A stretch of DNA of 64,000 bases from Haematobia irritans (taxonomy: Eukaryota > Arthropoda > Insecta > Diptera > Muscidae). The notes under the pieces were generated by a model. The model searched no databases and had not been told where the DNA came from. It saw only the letters and a program-made list of their open reading frames with translations. Position numbers and translations under genes: made by a program. Location of the stretch: assembly GCF_050003625.1 (NCBI RefSeq), contig NC_134399.1, forward strand, positions 224,744,975 to 224,808,974. Direction: 5' to 3'. Positions 23,128-35,656 of the stretch are shown piece by piece (the first letter of the stretch is position 1; the number at the start of each line of letters is the position of its first letter).

Positions 23128-25075
23128 ACACTAGTTTACACTCAAAATGAAAATCAGGTTTTCTTATATATTTTGAGCTGCTGAATTCGAAAAAAAATGT
23201 TTAAACATTTTTTATCGAACAGTTTTGGAGATATCCCGTTATGTTTAAATGTTCACTCTTTTTTTCAATAAACACAATATATCTTGAGTTAGATATATCG
23301 TCCGATTATAACGTTGTTGGTACTTAAATGAAAGGTAATATGATCGTGTGTAATTGGATCTGTGATAAGTTAAGTGGTTCAAAAAATATCAGTGCGAAAT
23401 TTTCAAAAACAAGTATATAAAGCAGTAAATTTGGCCGGGCCGAATCTTAAATACCCACCACCATGAATCAAACATAATAGTTTACTTTGAAAACTCTTCG
23501 TCGTAGTGGGTTACTTGATAATATATAGAATTGTAGGGGGTTTACAAATCTTCTCCCAAGCAAGTCAGTTCCCGAAGACAAACTTTAAAGATTTTACCTA
23601 TGAAGACCAGATTAGATTCTGGATTTATGAGAACCAATTTTGTTTGAGTTTTAGAGAATTATAAACGTTCGTATATATGATAAAATTACGCCTTGATTTG
23701 AAATCTTAAATCTGTAGATTTTTTCCACCATTATTTAAACAAATACGATGAGTTAAATCTGGAAATTCTACTTTCAGTTTCAAGCAATTTTCATGACCAT
23801 GAAAGAAGTGTTTTCTTTTTTTAAAAACGTAATTTTAGACAAACAAAGTTGATTTTTTTTTTTTTTTTTTGACACAAATTTTAGAGACAATCGTTGAATA
23901 AACGAAAATACTTTATAAGAAAAGGAAATTTCGTTTGTCTAAAATTTCATTATAGATAACTAATTTCCAGCAAATCGTATAAAAACTACGGATTCTATAA
24001 GCCCAAGAAATAAAGCCGGGAGATCGATCTATATTGGGGCTATACCAAAACATGGACCGATAGGCATCATTTGCTACTCACATATTTGTGATCTTAAAAT
24101 ACCACCAGATTTTCAATTTCAAACAAATCGGCTAAAAAATATAGTCTCTAGACGCCCAAGAATATATACCAAAAAATGGACCTCGATATACCTCAATTTC
24201 GGCACACTTATTAGCGGTCTAAAAATACATCTCGATTTCGAATTTCAGGCAAATCGGGTAATAAATAAAGTTTATAGAAGCTCACGAATTTCAGGCAAAT
24301 CGAATGGTAAATATAGTTTCTAGAAGCCCAAAAGCAAAATCGGGAGATCGGTCTATATGGGGGCTATACCAAAAGATGGACCGATGGGCAACATTTTCGA
24401 CACACCTCTTTATGGTTCCAAAATACCTCTAGATTTCCAATTTCAGGCAAATCTGATAAAAACTACGCTTTTTATAGGCCCAAGACCCCAAATAGGGAGG
24501 TCGGTTTATATAGGGACTATATCAAAAGTTGGACCGATATAGCCCATCTTCGAACTTGACCTGCCTGCAAACAAAAAACGAATCTATGCGAAATTTCGGG
24601 ACGATAGCGCCATTATTGAAGGCTGTAGCGTGATTACAACAGACAGACAGACGGACATACTTATATCGTCTTAGAATTTCTCCCTGATCAAGAATATATA
24701 TACTTTATATAGTCGGAAATCGATATTTCGATGTGTTACAAACGGAATGACAACTTATTATACCCCCGTCACCATTTTATGGTGGTGGGTATAAAAAACG
24801 TATTTTACAATGGACCTTTTCCGCCAGAAAAATATAAAGCATTTAAACAAAATTTTCTCTTCATGGTCGTATAGACGATACTCTAACGTAAGTAACAAGA
24901 CCAACTAGAAGAAAACCGACCGAAAAATTACAAAGTGATAAGCAATGAATGAAAGAAAGAGCGAAAATTTAAAAATAACGGGATATCTCAAAAACTGTTC
25001 CATAAAAAAATTTTAAGTTTTAAAGTTGATTTTCATCAAGTGTATATGAATTTTTCTTTTTTTGTAAACTAGTGT
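23128..25075. mobile_element. DNA transposon-like element H, with nested family G
   Basis: The ends are ACACTAGTTTAC and its exact complement GTAAACTAGTGT. Similarity between the two arms continues for roughly 200 bp (GAACAGTTTTGGAGATATCC versus the complement of GGATATCTCAAAAACTGTTC). A second copy begins at 33491. The central part is occupied by a G element. No transposase frame remains. Confidence 0.7.
23406..24796 (-). mobile_element. DINE-1-like element, family G (G2), nested in H
   Basis: Begins AACAAGTATATAAAGCAGT with the hairpin TTGGCCGGGCCGAA and ends ATGGTGGTGGGTATAAAA. It has degenerate 153-bp units and a CAGACAGACGG tract at 24641. H sequence flanks it on both sides. Confidence 0.75.
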
Positions 25076-26073
25076 AATTGGTTGATAATTTCGCTGCCAA
25101 TAGGTGATGCTGACGAGTAATGCGGCAGTTCCGACACGATAGTTCATCCAACCATCTTGTAGTGTAAAGGGTTTCGCTTAAATAAATTTGAGAAGAAAAC
25201 TTTCCCTCTGTTGATTAAGCTACTCTTGTAGATAACTCAACTTATGGAAGAAAGAAACCAACAATAACAAAACAGATTAATTTTAATTAGCCAATGAAAA
25301 TCATAATCACTGTATTGTAGAGAAGTTTGATTTCAATAACACCCACTGTTATTGAAGAAAATAGATGATGAGAATCGGCCAAAAAGAAACCAAAAGAGTA
25401 CTCTTTCGCACCAATTGTACCAATATTCATTTAGTAACACTTATTATTATTTGATCGTAACTAAAAGTGTTTCTTCCATTTTCTTCATAATATTTTGGTA
25501 TGAGTATATTCCAGCAAAGTAACAGTAAAAAACAGGTGGTCCATATAAATCTTTATTTTTGTTGATGCCATACTTTAAATTTTCTTTACATTGGGTATTC
25601 CTTGTGTTCTATAAATTAAAAATTTGCTCTCTAATACCTACTGACGCTGACTTCTTGAAGACGTACTGAATAATTCTAATTGTACTTTTTGGTCATATAG
25701 TACAATTGTACCAACTTTTACATCCCTGAATAGTAGTTCATTAATAGTATTAAAACCGGTAAGCACGAATATAAAAAATAATCAATTAACTCAGTACATA
25801 ATTACTGTAAACCAATAAAAGAAATATATGCTTCTGTTGATACACTCATCTGTGTAACAACATCAAATATGTTACTAAACGTTTCTATTAATTCTCAAAT
25901 GCTATTCTATTGTCGTCAATTTTGGGAATTATATTGAACCGCTTATAGTGAATTTTTGCCATATAAATGCTAATGAATACGGCATATTATTTCTATTCAT
26001 AAGCAAATAATAAACATAACACATAGTTTGACTTGCTGTATAGCGTAAAAAGTCACTAAAACTATATAAATGT
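25076..26073. other. Intergenic, no feature recognised
   Basis: Unique-looking AT-rich sequence. No convincing frame, no repeat end and no RNA gene was seen. Confidence 0.5.
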
Positions 26074-27340
26074 TAACAAGTATATATGGCCGTAAGTTCG
26101 GCCAGGCCGAATCTTATGTACCCTCCACCATGGATTGCGTAGAAACTTCTACGAAAGACTGTCATCCACAATCGAATTACTTGGGTTGTGGTACCTTAAA
26201 TCGTTTTGTCCATACGTGGTATATATTAGACAAAAAAGGTATGTGCAGGTAAGTCTACAAATAATTACGAATCGATATGGACTTTTGCGCGGTACATACG
26301 GAGCCAGAATTGAAATATGGGGGTCGCTTATATGGGGGCTATATATAATTATGAACTTTTTTTAGTGTGATTGGGTTGTTAACGGCCATATGTAGCAAAT
26401 TTCAATTGACTCGGATGAAATTTGGTCCTCCAAGAGGCTCCAAAACCATATCTCGGGATCGGTTTATATGGGGGCTATATATGATTATGGACTGATATGG
26501 ACCACTTTTGGCATGGTTGCTAAATATCATATACTACCACCACGTACCAAATTTCAACCAGATCGGATAAATTTTGCTTCTCCAAAAGGCACCGGAGGTC
26601 AACTCTGGGGATCGGTTTATATGGGGGCTATATATAATTATTGACTGATATGAACCAATTCCTGCATGGTTGTTGGATACAATATATGTTACTAACATCA
26701 CGTACCAAATTTCAACCGAATCGGATGAGTTTTGCTCTTCCAAGGGGCTCCGGAGGTCAAATCTGGGGATCGGTTTATAACTATATATAACTATGGACTG
26801 ATTTCGACCAATTTTTGCATGGGTGTTTCAGGCCATATATTAACATCACGTACCAAATATCAACTGAATCATATGAATTTTGGTCTTCTAAGAGGCTCCG
26901 GAAGTCAAATCTGGTGATCGGTTCATATGGGGGCTATATATAATTTTGGACCGATGTGGACCAATTTTTGCATGGTTGTTAGAGACCATATACAAACACC
27001 ATGTACCAAATTGCATGAACTTTGAATCGCATGAACTTTGCTTCTCTTAGAAGGTCTGCAAGCTAAATTTGGGGGTCCGTTTATATGGGGGCTATACGTA
27101 AAAGTGGACCGATATGGCCCATTTGCAATACCATTCGACCTACATCAATAACAACTACTTGTGCCAAGTTTCAAGTCGATAGCTTGTTTCGTTCGGAAGT
27201 TAGCGTGATTTCAACAGACGGACGGACGGACATGCTCAGATCGACTCAGAATTTTACCACGACCCAGAATATATATACTTTATGGGGTCTTAGAGCAATA
27301 TTTCGATGTGTTACAAACGGAATGACAAAGTTAATATATA
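26074..27340 (-). mobile_element. DINE-1-like element, family B (B4), right end missing
   Basis: Begins AACAAGTATATATGGCCGT with the GGCCAGGCC hairpin, followed by diverged 153-bp units and a short CAGACGGACGG tract. It stops after ACAAAGTTAATATA, just before the terminal hairpin. Confidence 0.7.
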
Positions 27341-27611
27341 AAAATAAATTCAATTTTTTCTTTGAATATTAGAAATCAAAATTTTGTGGAAGGTTTGTTA
27401 TTAGCTTCTAACGTCCCAGCAAAGAAAATTAAGTTGTTATAGAAACATTTCTTTTAAGTACCCTCCATCATGGATTGTGCACAAAGTTCAACTTAAGAAT
27501 GTCATTCATAATAGAATTACTTGGGTTGTGGTAACAGTTTCCGAAGACAATGTATCTTAGCCTTCTTAAAATTGTCCAAAAAATTGTTTCTTAATCCATA
27601 TGGACTTTAAT
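27341..27611. other. Degenerate family B remnant
   Basis: Positions about 27455-27600 follow the B end (ACCCTCCATCATGGATTG, AATTACTTGGGTTGTGG) with many changes. The last bases are the hAT target copy ACTTTAAT. Confidence 0.5.
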
Positions 27612-27900
27612 TATGGTTTTTTCCCGGACTTTTTCCATTCCCGGGAAAGTGGGAGTTTTTTTCGAATTTCCCAGGTTTCCGGACAAAAGGAAACTTGCTT
27701 CGATGTGTCATATATTTAGACATTTAAATAAATTAGAAATCGCCTAAAACTACGGTTGATTTTGTAGTATTTATCAATCCATTTTATATAAAATACAGCA
27801 AAGAAAACTTCCCGGGAATTCCCGCACTTAATTCCCGGGAAAGCGGGAAAAATAGCGAATTATTGGGAATTCCCGGAAACGGGATCCTGGGAAAACCATT
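27612..27900 (+). mobile_element. hAT-like MITE, 289 bp, perfect 8-bp target duplication
   Basis: ACTTTAAT is present at 27604-27611 and 27901-27908. The ends are TATGGTTTTTTCCCGG and CCTGGGAAAACCATT, which are inverted complements with few mismatches. The inside repeats the palindromic core CCCGGGAA several times. Non-coding. An 8-bp duplication and short inverted ends are the hAT signature. Confidence 0.8.
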
Positions 27901-27908
27901 ACTTTAAT

Positions 27909-28895
27909 TCTTGATAGGTTTATATAAGTGTGTCGATTTATAAATAAAATTATGGACCGATGTGGACCAACTTTTTTTTCAAGATTATTAAAAGGCATAT
28001 ATTAACATCACATACCAAATTTCAACCGGATCGAATGAAATTTACACTTTCCAAAGGATCCGAAATTCAAATATGGGGATTGGTTTATAGGGGGTCTCTA
28101 CACCTTAAGAAGTGATGCAAATTCAGTACAACGGTGGCTCAATTGATAGACATTCGTCCTATAAAAAAAAACACAGGAAAAAAGCGTCTCCAAAAAGTTT
28201 TGAAAATGTTCTTTTTGGGTTCGGAAGTGGTACAAAATTGGCGCACAAGCGATGAATTTAACATGGGGTTGTCATAGGACGATTTAAGCTGAGTACTATG
28301 TTCAGTTTTCAAGCTGAAAACCAGTTTGTTTTCACGGTTATTTATTTTTTTTTTTATTAATGAAATTATAAATATAAAATGGTTCACAATCAATTCCTTT
28401 TCCACTCATTATTTCACAAGACTTTATAAAAATGTAATCATTTTCATATAGATTTTCGTACTTTTAATTTAATGTTTTGGTGAAAAATACACTATGTACA
28501 CCTTAAGATGTGAAATGAAATCGGTTTTTATATACAATAAATAATTTTTATTTTTTTATGATTTTTAAAGCATTCTAATGCTTGTCTGAAACGTTTCACG
28601 TCAAATATTTTCAAAAATTCGCAATTTTTCTAGAATAGAGTTAGTATTTTTTCGACAACATTTAAATAATTTCTAACATTTTTTTAATCCGTACTCAGTT
28701 TTTAACCTTTAAAAATCCTTTAAAATATGAAAAGAGAGTTCTTTTTATAACTTTTGAATTAAAAGAACTTCCTGTGTACACAGAAACAAATTTCCGTAGT
28801 TCAACTATCGTTAAATTTAAGTTATTTTTTATTATTTGATAGAAGTTAAATTTTATTTTTTTTTTTTAATTTTCCACGGGCCAATGATATTTTCC
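27909..28895. other. Patchwork of B and F remnants
   Basis: Positions 27930-28090 match a family B unit. Positions 28095-28160 are F sequence in forward sense and 28163-28285 the same F end in reverse. Positions 28500-28790 are reversed F again (ending ACTTCCTGTGTAC). No gene seen. Confidence 0.5.
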
Positions 28896-29749
28896 TTTTT
28901 ATACCCACCACCATAGAATGGTGACGGGGTATAATAAGTTTGTCATTCCGTTTGTAACGCATCGAAATATCGATTTCCGACTATATAAAGTATATATATT
29001 CTTGATCAGGGAGAAATTCTAAGACCATATAAGCATGTCCGTCTGTCTGTCTGGCTGTCTGTTGTAATCACGCTACAGCATTCAATAATGGAGCCATCGT
29101 CCTGAAATTTGGCACAGAATCGTCTTTTGTCTGCGCGCAGGTCAAGTTCGAAGATGGGCTATATCGGGCCATGTTTTGGTATAGCCCCCATATAAACCGA
29201 CCTCCCGATTTGGGGTCTTTCGCTTATAGAAACCGTAGTTTTCATCCAATTTGCGTGAAATTGAAAATCTAGAGGTATTTTTGGACCTTGAAGAGGTGTG
29301 CCAAAAATGGTGAGTGTCGGTCCATGGTTTGGTATAGCCCCCATATAAACCGACCTCCCGATTTGGGGTCTTTCGCTTATAGAAACCGTAGTTTTCATCC
29401 AATTTGCGCGTAGTTTTTATACGATTTGCCTGAAATTGTAAATATTCTCGTATTTAAGGCTCACAAAAACGTGTATCGGATTAAGTTTTTATCGGTCCAT
29501 TTGGTAATGCCTCCATATAGACCAATTTCACTTCTTGTGAGTATAGAAGGCGCACTGATCATGAAAATTGCTTGAAACTCAATGTAAAATTTCCAGATTT
29601 TATTTTTCGGGTGAAAATCTACAGATTTAAAATTTCAAATCAAGACGTTATTTTATAATTTTCTTGCACACTTACAAGAGTTGTTAATGATTCCTCTAAA
29701 ACTCAAACAAAAATGGTTCTTATAAATCCAGAATCTGATATAGTCCTCA

Positions 29750-30813
29750 CACCCTCAAAAAAAATCGCTTCTCTAACATATGTTCCAAACATATTTTGCA
29801 GGAAGCACATATATTATTGGATACCGCCGAAACATTAATATGTTTGTTTTATGTGAGCATATTATATGTTTGGAAGCATTTTGAGTCCAAAAATAGTATA
29901 TGATTGGAAGAATTCCCCAAAGAAGATTGTGTTCATTCCCTCACATAATTTTCACTTCCACAAAATTTTTGAGTTCTTTGCATCTTTTTCTGTAATACAA
30001 ATATGCTGTTTTTTTTTCAAATGTCTATTCTCTTGGTTCCGAATGTATATTCTCTTTATTCCGAATACTTATTCTACTATTCAAATTAAGTAATATTTAG
30101 ACTTAAGCGTACCAAATTTTTGGCCTTATTATAAAACAGTTTTCCGAAACAACACACAAAAAAAATTTCACGAAAATTTTTCCAATTAAAATTTTAATAG
30201 AGTTTTAAAAAATATTCAATTAAAAATTTAATTGATTCAACAAATTTTTTAATCGAAACAAAAATCAATCATAAAAATAATAGTATCAATTAACTTTTTA
30301 ATTGGCCTTCAATTAATTTTTTAATTGATACTATCATTTCTGTGATTGAAGATATTTCAATTAAAAATTAATTGGATCAATTAATTTCGTGATTGAATCA
30401 GAAAAATTTTTTTTTGTGTGTACAAGCTGTTTCACAGAAATTGCTCTCATTTCATTCTCTCGCTGTGTTATGTTGATATCTTTTTATTCAACCCTCCCGG
30501 TTTCCATCTCTATTTATTTCTCTATACTAACTCTCTCTCTCTCTGTCGCTCTCTGAATAAAGTATCACAACATATATATGTTTACTCGAAATTTGTAAAT
30601 TTATATATGTTTACATTCACACATATTATTTTTATGAAACATTCATGCCCCAAACATAATATATTCTAACATATTAACATATGTGTCCCAAACATTTTGT
30701 GTTAGTTTAGGAACATTACATGTTTGCACTTAAATATATTGTGTTTAAAAATTGTGCCCGAAACACATTTTGTTTATATCGGAACATATGAAAAACATAT
30801 TTTTCTAACAGTG
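29750..30813 (+). mobile_element. Family C element, inverted relative to 6243-7757
   Basis: Starts CACCCTCAAAAAAAATCGC and ends TTTTTCTAACAGTG, flanked by CA on both sides (29748-29749 and 30814-30815). G1 supplies the empty site (TAGTCCTCATAGGTG). It has AAACATAT-rich arms and a CT-rich tract at about 30525-30555 corresponding to the GA tract at 6505. An M element is nested at 30153. Confidence 0.7.
30153..30420 (-). mobile_element. M-family MITE nested in C
   Basis: CACACAAAAAAAATTTCACG on the left and TTTTTTTTTTGTGTG on the right, with alternating AATTAATTG blocks between. The C copy at 6629 (reverse strand) gives the empty site. TA follows the right end; the left TA of the target is not preserved. 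Confidence 0.65.
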
Positions 30814-30962
30814 CATAGGTGAAATCTTTAAATGTATCTTCGGGAAGTGTCCTCAAGTCATCAAGCCCTCCTGAAATTTCAAAGGAAATCCTAATATTTG
30901 GTTCATGGTGGTGGGTATTTAAGATTCGGCCCGGCCGAACTTACTGCTGTATATACTTGTTT

Positions 30963-32670
30963 AAGTATATCTCAATCATTTTATGAACTAAACGTGGGTA
31001 TAAAGTTCAATGATCGTACACATAAATTCAATATGATATAAAAAAATCGTACGATTCCAAAAAATAGCAAGAATGAACTACTGCATGTTTAAAATGGTCA
31101 TGATTTGGCGCCAATGATTTTCTTCTATACTTTTAGTTCATTTTTTTCTCTATGAGAGGACATAATTTCGTGAACTGCCGTTAAAAAGTACATCAATGCA
31201 TTAATCTTTCCTGATTTTAACAACGCTTTGTGGAAATTTAAAAATGTGGAGTACAATTTTCGCGTGAGATAGTTAAAACAAAGAGCATCTTTGGGAGGAC
31301 TTTTTTGGAAGTGCTTTTAAAGTTGTTCCTCTAGAAGTAATTCAAAATTTGTTTGCTGGAAGCCCATCTTAATTCATCGCTTTTGCGCCACACTTTTTTT
31401 GCTGGGATGACAAGTCCATGAAAAATTCATTGGAGTTGATCCAAAGTTGCACAACTTGTGCGTTACAAGTTGGAAAATATGGGAACTAGATTGTCTTTAA
31501 TATTTACCCCAATTTCATGTTATTATCATTATAAGTAACATGTTTCTGCCTATGTTTAGCAGTGTACTCATTCTTCGCTAAATATCTCTATGTGACTTCA
31601 GGCTATTGCAAAAAACTCAAGAGACCACTTGCAAAAAAAAATTGGCATAAGTGCGTTTTTTCTGAAGGGTATGAAATTGATTTATAAATAAAAATAAAAC
31701 CAGTCCAACCACAAAAAGACACTCCCTTTGAATGCACTGTATGATTTTGATTGACAATACCGGTGAATCCCACCAGTTTATAATAAAATTTCAAAATAAT
31801 AATAAACAAACATAACAAAAAAAAACAAAGAAGTACCGCTTATTTATAAAAACAAAATACGAAACACTTGGTTGAGCTGAGTACAGTCGAAAATATTTTC
31901 CATTATTTTTCCACTTCATTTCACCCGTGAAGGCCAAACGACACAATATTTATGAGCATCACTTCCAAAGTAGGTTAAGCGAAAAGATCTAATCGATCAA
32001 ATTTGTTTTATTCCAACTCTGGAAATATTCATAAAATTTTGCATTTTAAGAGTGAGAGTATTGAAGTTATAGTGGTGAAAGTTAGTTGATCTTCGGTTTT
32101 GTTGTATATCAGTTTAGTGGTATTTTTTTTTTGTTAGTAAATCAAAATGAGCAAAGACAATCGAAGTCAGTGATTTTTTTTTTTCACAAAAGCAGTATCG
32201 CCCGAAGAGGAGTGAGTAATACATTTAGACAATATTAAATTATGTTAATTAAATTAATCCACGAGCAAACGAAATCAGTAGCTACTATAGACAGAAACAG
32301 GTAAATTTAAATATATCTTTTTTAATTTACACTAATTCCAAAATGTCTTTGCCATAAAAAAAAAAAACAATATTTAATTTATACGTTTATTGAACGTGCT
32401 CCAATCTCTTCATGGATTTTTTTAACACTTTATAGTTTTAAGTGAGCTTGCGAGTGTGTGTGTTTTTTTTTCAACAATATAATGGAAAACTACTAACTAC
32501 TTACAGAAATTAATTTTTGTGCCATACATTAAAAAAATCTTCTGAGTATTCCAACGTTTTCTGGTTCAATTCTCAAATGTAATATGTCGAAGTATATTAA
32601 ATATATTCTCATGAGACAAAAAATTAAGGATTTATTAATCAACATAAAAGTTGTTTAACGAATTTATTAC
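30963..32670. other. Long unique stretch with possible 5' exon
   Basis: Positions 31290-31410 contain pieces of F (GGAAGTGCTTTTAAAGTTG in reverse, TTTTTTTGCTGGGAT). The remainder looks unique. A possible transcription start and first exon is listed separately at 32107-32211. No protein-coding frame of substance. Confidence 0.4.
32107..32211 (+). promoter_or_regulatory. Possible initiator and 5' exon
   Basis: TATCAGTTT at 32107-32115 fits the arthropod initiator (TCAGT). Forty bases on, ATCAAAATG (ATG at 32147) fits the fly start context but opens only an eight-codon frame. A strong splice donor, GTGAGTAAT, begins at 32212 after CCCGAAGAGGA. This could be a 5' untranslated exon carrying a short upstream frame. 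No TATA box is evident, and the gene it would serve is unknown. Confidence 0.2.
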
Positions 32671-32672
32671 TA

Positions 32673-32962
32673 CACACAAAAAAAAAATTTTTTTGATTCA
32701 ATCACGAAATTAATTGATCCAATTAATTTTTTAATTGAAATGTCTTCAATCACAGAAATGATAGTATCAATTAAAAAATTAATTGACAGTCAATTAAAAA
32801 ATTAATTGATCCAATTAAAAAATTAATTGATTCTATTAATTTGTGTGATTTGTTTTTATTTCAATTAAAAATTTGTTGAGTCAATTAAATTTTTAATTGA
32901 ATATTTTTTAAAACTCAATTAAGATTTTACTTGGAAAAATGTTCCTGAAATTTTTTTCTGTG
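32673..32962 (+). mobile_element. M-family MITE, 290 bp, TA target duplication
   Basis: The ends are CACACAAAAAAAAAA and TTTTTTTCTGTG, flanked by TA at 32671-32672 and 32963-32964. The body is palindromic AATTAATTGATCCAATTAA blocks. Nearly identical in layout to 45846-46134. Non-coding; ends and target fit a Tc1/mariner-type MITE. Confidence 0.8.
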
Positions 32963-32964
32963 TA

Positions 32965-33490
32965 TTAGCATAACCAAGAAATCCCAAACAAAAATAATTT
33001 TCCGAAGAATATAATTCCATATATATGTTAACTTTCACCATGTTACTGAAAAAGTTGTAGTCTGGAGCACAAAGATTTCTTGTCTTTAAAATATGAATGA
33101 GAGATTTTCTTAGCGTAGAATACATATTTCTCTGATACAACAAGTTCCAAATATATCAATCTTTTCCATCAAGGTGTTGTATTTAAGAGATTCGACTTTG
33201 AAATGAATATCTTTACATAAAAGAAATTTACTAAGGTCAATTTTTCCATGATTATTTTAACTTAAGTCTAAAGCTAAAAGATAAAAGTAGAAAATCACAA
33301 TTGTAAGAATGTATTTACTGCCTTACGAAAAATAGGTGGGATATTCCGCGACTTTTTTTCAAGGACGGAAATACTTTCCTCTAATAGCAGGCCCTTGTAA
33401 AAATAAATTTGTCTATCTTATTTCCCATAAGTTTTCGAAGAAACTAAGATTCGAACTATAGTGTAATAATTAAAGTACTCTTATAAAATT
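32965..33490. other. Intergenic, no feature recognised
   Basis: Unique-looking AT-rich sequence up to the H element. Short frames only. Confidence 0.5.
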
Positions 33491-35656
33491 ACACTAGTTA
33501 ACAAAATAAAATTGTTTTCATGTATATTTGATCTGCTGAACTCCAAAATGAAGGTTAAACATTAATGGAACAGTTTTAGTTTTGCGGCCTTTTTCCACTA
33601 AAAAACATATCTCGAGCTAGAAATATCCGATTATATCGTAGTTGGTACTTAAATTCAAGATGACGAAGAAATTTTTACAAAAAAAATCGTGTTTTACAAT
33701 CACTCTGTGCCGCCGGAAAAGTACGAAACATTAAAAAACAAGTAAGGAAAGTCTAAAGTCGGGTAGGGCCGACTATATTATACCCTGCAACACTTTGTAG
33801 ATCTAAATTTTCGATACCACATCACATCCGTCAAATGTGTTACGGGCTATATATAAAGGTTTGTCCCAAACACATACATTTAAATATAACTCGATCTGGA
33901 CAGAATTTTATAGACTTCTACAAAATCTATATACTCAAAATTTAAGTCGGCTAATGCGCTAGGGTGGAACACAATGTTAGTAAAAAAATATGGAAAACAT
34001 TTAAATCTGAAGCAATTTTAAGAAAACCTCGAAAAAGTTTATTTATGTTTTATCGCTTGATATATATGTATTATAAGTTTAGGAAAATTTGATTCTTTTT
34101 TACAACTTTTCGACTATGCAGTGGCGATTTTACAAGGAAAATGTTGGTATTTTGACAATTTTTGTCGAAATCAGAAAAACATATGTATGGGAGCTATATC
34201 TTAATCTGAACAGATTTCAATTAAATTTGGCACACATGACTATATTACTAATTTTGCTCCTAGTGCAAAATTTCAACCAAATTGGGCCAAAACTCTGGCT
34301 TCTAGGGCCATATAAGTCCATATCGGGCGAAAAATATATATGGGAGCTATATCTAAATCTGAACCGATTTCAACCAAATTTGGCACGCATAGCAACCATG
34401 CTAATTCTACTCCCTCTGCAAAATGTCAACTAAATCGGAGTTAAAAATTGGCTTCTGTGGTCATATGAGTGTAAATCGGGCGAAAGCTATATATGGGAGA
34501 TATATCTAAATCTGAACCGATTTCAACCAAATTTGGCACGCATAGCAACAATGCTAATTATACTCCCTGTGCAAAATTTCAAATAAATTGGAGTTAAAAA
34601 TTGGCTTCTGTGGTCATATGAGTGTAAATCGGGCGAAAGCTATATATGGGAGATATATCTAAATCTGAACCGATTTCAACCAAATTTGGCACGCATAGCT
34701 ACAATGCTAATTCTAGTCCCTGTGCAAAATTCCAATTAAATCGGGGTTGAGTGCAAATCGGCCGAAAGCTATATATCGGAGCTATATCTAAATCTGAACC
34801 GATTTCAATAAAATTTGGCACGCATAGCTACAATGCTAATTCTACTCCCTGTGAAAATTTCAATTAAATCGGAGTAAAAGATTGGCCACTGTGGTCATAT
34901 GAGTGCAAATCGGGCGAACGATATATGGGAGCTATATCTAAATCGGAACCGATTTCAACCAAATTTGTCACGCATAGCTATAATACTAATCCTACTCCCT
35001 TAGCAAAATTTCAACTAAATCGGAGTTAAAAATTGGCCTCTGTGGTCATATGAGTGTAAATCGGGCGAAAGCTATATATGGGAGCTATATCTAAATCTGA
35101 ACCGACTTCAACAAAATTTGGCACGCATAGCTACAAATCCCTGAACAAAATTTCAATTAAATCGGAGTAAAAGATTTGCCAAATCTGAACCGATTTCTAT
35201 AAAATTTGGCACACTTGACTACACTATTAATTGTACTCCTAGTGCAAAATTTCAACCAAATTGGGGTACAACTCTGGCTTCTGGGCCCATATAAGTCCAT
35301 ATCGGGCGAAATATATAAATGGGAGCTATATCTAAATCTGAACCGATTTCTTCCAAAATCAATAGGGTTCTATTCTGAGCCAAAAAACATATTTGTGCCA
35401 AATTTGAAGTCGATTGGACTAAAACTGCGATCTATACTTTGATTACAAAAATGTGTTCACGGACAGACGGACATGGCTATATCGACTCAGGAGCCCACCC
35501 TGAGCATTTTTGCCAAAGACACCATGTGTCTATCTCGTCTCCTTTTGGGTGTTGCAAACATATGCACTAACTTATAATGCCCTGTTCCACAGTGTGGCGC
35601 AGGGTATAAAAAATCGACCGAAAAATGAGAAAGTTATAAATAATTAAGTGAATAAA
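33491..35656. mobile_element. Element H, second copy, split by family A
   Basis: Left arm from ACACTAGTTAAC through GAACAGTTTTAGTTTTGCGG and GTAGTTGGTACTTAAAT, matching 23128-23340. After the family A insertion it resumes with ACCGAAAAATGAGAAAG, matching 24919. The right terminal repeat is lost. Confidence 0.6.
33737..35610 (-). mobile_element. DINE-1-like element, family A (A3), nested in H
   Basis: Complete: AACAAGTAAGGAAAGTC with the GGGTAGGGCCGAC hairpin, nine or so central units with ATATGGGAGCTATATCTAAA, the short tract CAGACGGACATGG at 35464, and GTGTGGCGCAGGGTATAAAA at the end. Confidence 0.75.

Larger units (their letters stand above)
28896..30962 (+). mobile_element. DINE-1-like element, family G (G3), split by C
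   Basis: The left end is TTTTTATACCCACCACCATAG with TTCTTGATCAGGGAG and GTCTGTCTGTCTGGC. 153-bp units follow at 29160-29400, then an interruption by C at 29750-30813. The right end is GGCCCGGCCGAACTTACTGC, ending TATACTTGTTT. The same sequence without the interruption is at 22060-22204. Confidence 0.75.

Noticed and set aside
23128..33491. H repeats as one large composite transposon spanning 23-33 kb
   Set aside because: The copy at 23128-25075 already has both inverted ends; the 33491 copy is an independent, truncated element.
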